Assembly (NCBI GenBank): GCA_002683405.1
Contig: NYTH01000046.1
Location: 1-36,242 of the forward strand
Origin: Salinisphaeraceae bacterium
Lineage (GTDB): Bacteria > Pseudomonadota > Gammaproteobacteria > Nevskiales > Salinisphaeraceae
Reading direction: 5' to 3'
DNA: 36,242 nt
Below are positions 34,512 to 36,242 of this stretch, in pieces. Numbering within the stretch: the stretch's first letter is position 1; the number at the start of each line of letters is the position of its first letter. The position numbers were made by a program, and so were the translations under genes. The notes under the pieces are model-generated. The model did not search any database, was not told the DNA's origin, and saw only the letters and a list, made by a program, of their open reading frames with translations.

Positions 34512-35585
34512 ACGCCGCGGCGCGGATACCTGATATAGGTAATTTCCATGAAAGCGCCAGTGCCGTGACTGATAAGGGCGCTTGCACTGGCGGCATCGCG
34601 GTGGCTGAAAAAGACGTGTTCGTGTGCGGGCGATTTGTGGTGCATGCATTTGCTCGCCTAGCCGCGAGCGAAGCTGGCGGCGGTGGCTATGGTAGAGACC
34701 ATAGTAGCGTACCCGCTGCCGCCAGGCAGGGGGTACATGAGAGAGCAATCGGGCCAGGAATTGCTGCCTTTCCAGGGTAAGCCAGCGATGCTGGTGACTG
34801 CGATGATCAAAGTAGCGAAACCGCAGTTTGTTCTGTGCCGTGCATGTCAGACGGCGGTTGCCGATTGGACCGCCTTTGACGTAGCGAGCCAGATAGCCGG
34901 CGACACCGCGCCCATGGCTATAGCGTTTTTCGATCCGCACATGCCGGGGCTTACGGGCCAGCAAGAATAAAAGCCGTCTGATGTCTCTAACGGAACAGTC
35001 TCCCGGCAGAGCCAGCTTTCGTATGTCCAGGGCCCGACCCGGTAGCAGGAAATCGGAATCTATGGCTCGCCATTGATCTGCTGCATCCACGCCGCCAGCA
35101 GTCACCAGGCAGTGGACGTGCGGATGAAAAATCAGACTCCGGCCCCAGGTATGCTCGGCCAGCATCAAACCGGGTATAGCACCCAGGTGTCGAGGGTCCA
35201 CCAGCATCTGCTTCAGGCTATCCGCGGCACAGGCGAACAGCGTCTGAGAAAACCAGACTCGATTGTGCCGCCATAAATCATTGAGCTCGTGCGGCAACGT
35301 CATAACCACGTGGAAATGGTCACAGGGCAGCAAACGATCCAGAGTCTTATCCAGCCAGGCGGCTTTGGCCTGGCCGTTACATTGCGGGCAGCTACGATGA
35401 TGGCAACTATGGTGCCCTTGCCAGGATTCATGCCCTTCAGGGCAGGAGTATTCGAAACTGCCCATCACCGAGGTACGGCAGGCCATCATGGCTTGGGCCG
35501 CTTTATGCTCTTCGATCCTGAGTTTTCTTCGGGCGGCGTAGGCCGGAAATTCCTGTCTAATCAGCTCGGAAACAGTGGTGCGCAT
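34404..35585 (-). CDS. IS91-family (Y2 HUH) transposase with attC-derived C-terminus
   Basis: IS91 transposases initiate rolling-circle transposition from a single-stranded nick. The 393-aa protein has an N-terminal zinc-binding region (Cys48, Cys61, Cys66 and Cys69 around HHSCHHRSCPQC), HFHVVMTLPHEL, the HUH motif HPHVH (154-158), and the two tyrosines Tyr231 and Tyr235 in YLARYVKGG. AGAGGAAGAG precedes the start. The last 33 residues, from QGVEVG on, are encoded by the attC site, so the native C-terminus was replaced or extended at the insertion point. On the minus strand the tetranucleotide CAAG (34505-34502), a known IS91-type target, sits exactly at this join. Confidence 0.88.
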   Translation of the reverse strand: MRTTVSELIRQEFPAYAARRKLRIEEHKAAQAMMACRTSVMGSFEYSCPEGHESWQGHHSCHHRSCPQCNGQAKAAWLDKTLDRLLPCDHFHVVMTLPHELNDLWRHNRVWFSQTLFACAADSLKQMLVDPRHLGAIPGLMLAEHTWGRSLIFHPHVHCLVTAGGVDAADQWRAIDSDFLLPGRALDIRKLALPGDCSVRDIRRLLFLLARKPRHVRIEKRYSHGRGVAGYLARYVKGGPIGNRRLTCTAQNKLRFRYFDHRSHQHRWLTLERQQFLARLLSHVPPAWRQRVRYYGLYHSHRRQLRSRLGEQMHAPQIARTRTRLFQPPRCRQCKRPYQSRHWRFHGNYLYQVSAPRRVRQGVEVGVPSRPNTLSGDTGPPHFSFLPSGTPLN

Positions 35586-35690
35586 GAGCTGCTCTTCCTC
35601 TGCACGCGGAGCGTGCCTATGTGCAACAGCTGATTAGAAGGAATACATATAAATCTATATATGCAGTATTTATAGCGCTGTTTCGAATTG
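34506..35690 (-). mobile_element. IS91-like insertion sequence, far end uncertain
   Basis: The element starts at the CAAG target next to the attC. Near that end are the palindrome CGCCGCGGCG (34513-34522) and a hairpin TACCT-GATAT-AGGTA (34527-34541), suitable for an origin end downstream of the transposase. Upstream of the transposase, a GCACGC-GGA-GCGTGC hairpin (35602-35616) and an AT-rich stretch (35640-35680) lie near the probable other end, but I cannot place it exactly. No target duplication is expected for this family. Confidence 0.5.
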
Positions 35691-35962
35691 TTTGGTGGTG
35701 CATTGGCTCGGTTTGGATGTTGGCGCCTTCATCAAGAGTATCGACCACGCTTTAGGGTTCTTGACCCGGAGTACTTCGACATCTTGAGCGCTTTGTTGCA
35801 CATCGCTATCTTCGCGATCTGCCATAGGCTGCTCCGCGGTAGGTGTCGTGCCCATCTACTTGGTCGGAAAGCCCGGACGAGGTGCCCAAGCAGAGTTGAT
35901 TCGGCTATGGAGAGGGGCGCGTCAGCGGGATCCCCGGCCGGACGATCTGCGCTCGGTGGGGT
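35586..35962. other. 377-bp stretch between the IS91-like gene and the methyltransferase
   Basis: It contains the transposase leader and an AT-rich segment with TATA-like runs that may serve as its promoter. Frames of 61 codons (minus) and 92 codons (plus) overlap at 35670-35966. Neither has a recognisable motif or a convincing start, and they may be debris of another mobile element. Confidence 0.4.
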
Positions 35963-36242
35963 CTAGGCGCTGTGGTGGCGGAACAGGTAGTCGTGCGGGC
36001 TGAGCTGGTCGGCGACCTGGTAGCCCAGCGGGCCTAGGTAGTCTTCCAGGCGCTGCCGGTTACGGCATTCGATGAGCGCGTAGCGGAAGATTCGCTGGCT
36101 GTGGTCCACGCCTTTCAGCACTTCCAGCTCGGCGCCTTCGACGTCCAGCGATAGCAGATCGATTCGGGCGGGCGCGTCGGCCTGCTTCAGCAGATCTTCA
36201 AGCGGTGCGGCCAGGGCGCCGAAGCGGTAGCCGGCCTGTGGC
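35963..36242 (-). CDS. FkbM-family methyltransferase, C-terminal part
   Basis: The gene runs off the right edge. The 92 visible residues include RIDLLSLDVEGAELEVLKG and then RYALIECRN, the late FkbM methyltransferase motif (the DVEGAE turn and the following strand). The protein ends HDYLFRHHSA before a TAG. FkbM enzymes are SAM-dependent O-methyltransferases, often acting on sugars of surface polysaccharides or on secondary metabolites. Base composition is again high GC, so this is back in ordinary chromosome. Confidence 0.85.
   Translation of the reverse strand, partial: PQAGYRFGALAAPLEDLLKQADAPARIDLLSLDVEGAELEVLKGVDHSQRIFRYALIECRNRQRLEDYLGPLGYQVADQLSPHDYLFRHHSA

Noticed and set aside
35688-35966. 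92-codon frame near the right edge
   Set aside because: No recognisable motif or ribosome site, and its end runs over the stop codon of the FkbM gene on the other strand.

Overview
The window comes from a high-GC gammaproteobacterium. The order greA - yhbY - rlmE - ftsH - folP - glmM - tpiA - secG is the classic gammaproteobacterial housekeeping block. A complete Na+-translocating NADH:quinone reductase operon follows directly after secG, which suggests a marine or halophilic lineage. The plant/alphaproteobacterial-type glutamate-cysteine ligase and the oxygenase operon would fit a Salinisphaera-like organism, but that genus guess is weak.

Layout. 1-3300: a small membrane protein, the queuosine enzyme queH, a thioredoxin-fold lipoprotein-like or membrane-anchored protein, and gshA. 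3456-7452: ubiA, an unusual lytic transglycosylase with an N-terminal MshEN-like domain, and bioA. 7576-14839: the greA-to-secG block, with a good intrinsic terminator after ftsH. 14942-22269: nqrABCDEF with its maturation genes apbE (flavinyltransferase) and nqrM (Fe delivery), that is, everything needed to build the sodium pump. 22309-26623: a CBS-pair protein, a FabL-like enoyl-ACP reductase, a glutaredoxin-MauE membrane fusion, a CARDB fragment and an FMN/Fe-S glutamate-synthase-like protein. 26735-30709: a TetR regulator divergent from a tightly coupled SDR - ferritin-like diiron protein - Baeyer-Villiger monooxygenase operon, with a clear palindromic operator between them. 30784-33051: an unrecognised small membrane protein, a 740-bp stretch without a supported gene, and an M42 aminopeptidase.

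The accessory part is 33100-35960. It has lower GC, and its genes read leftwards. I read it as a remnant integron gene-cassette array without an integrase in view. It holds two attC-type sites, a third half-site, and two cassettes: a small two-helix membrane protein and a GIY-YIG nuclease fused to a PUA/EVE-like domain. An IS91-family (Y2 HUH) transposase gene runs directly into one attC, so its last 33 codons are attC sequence. The first seven bases of the third attC survive before it is replaced by a widespread GGGGTCAGAG-type repeat. The nuclease cassette is the best candidate here for an undescribed (possibly anti-phage) system. The window ends inside an FkbM-type methyltransferase gene on the minus strand.
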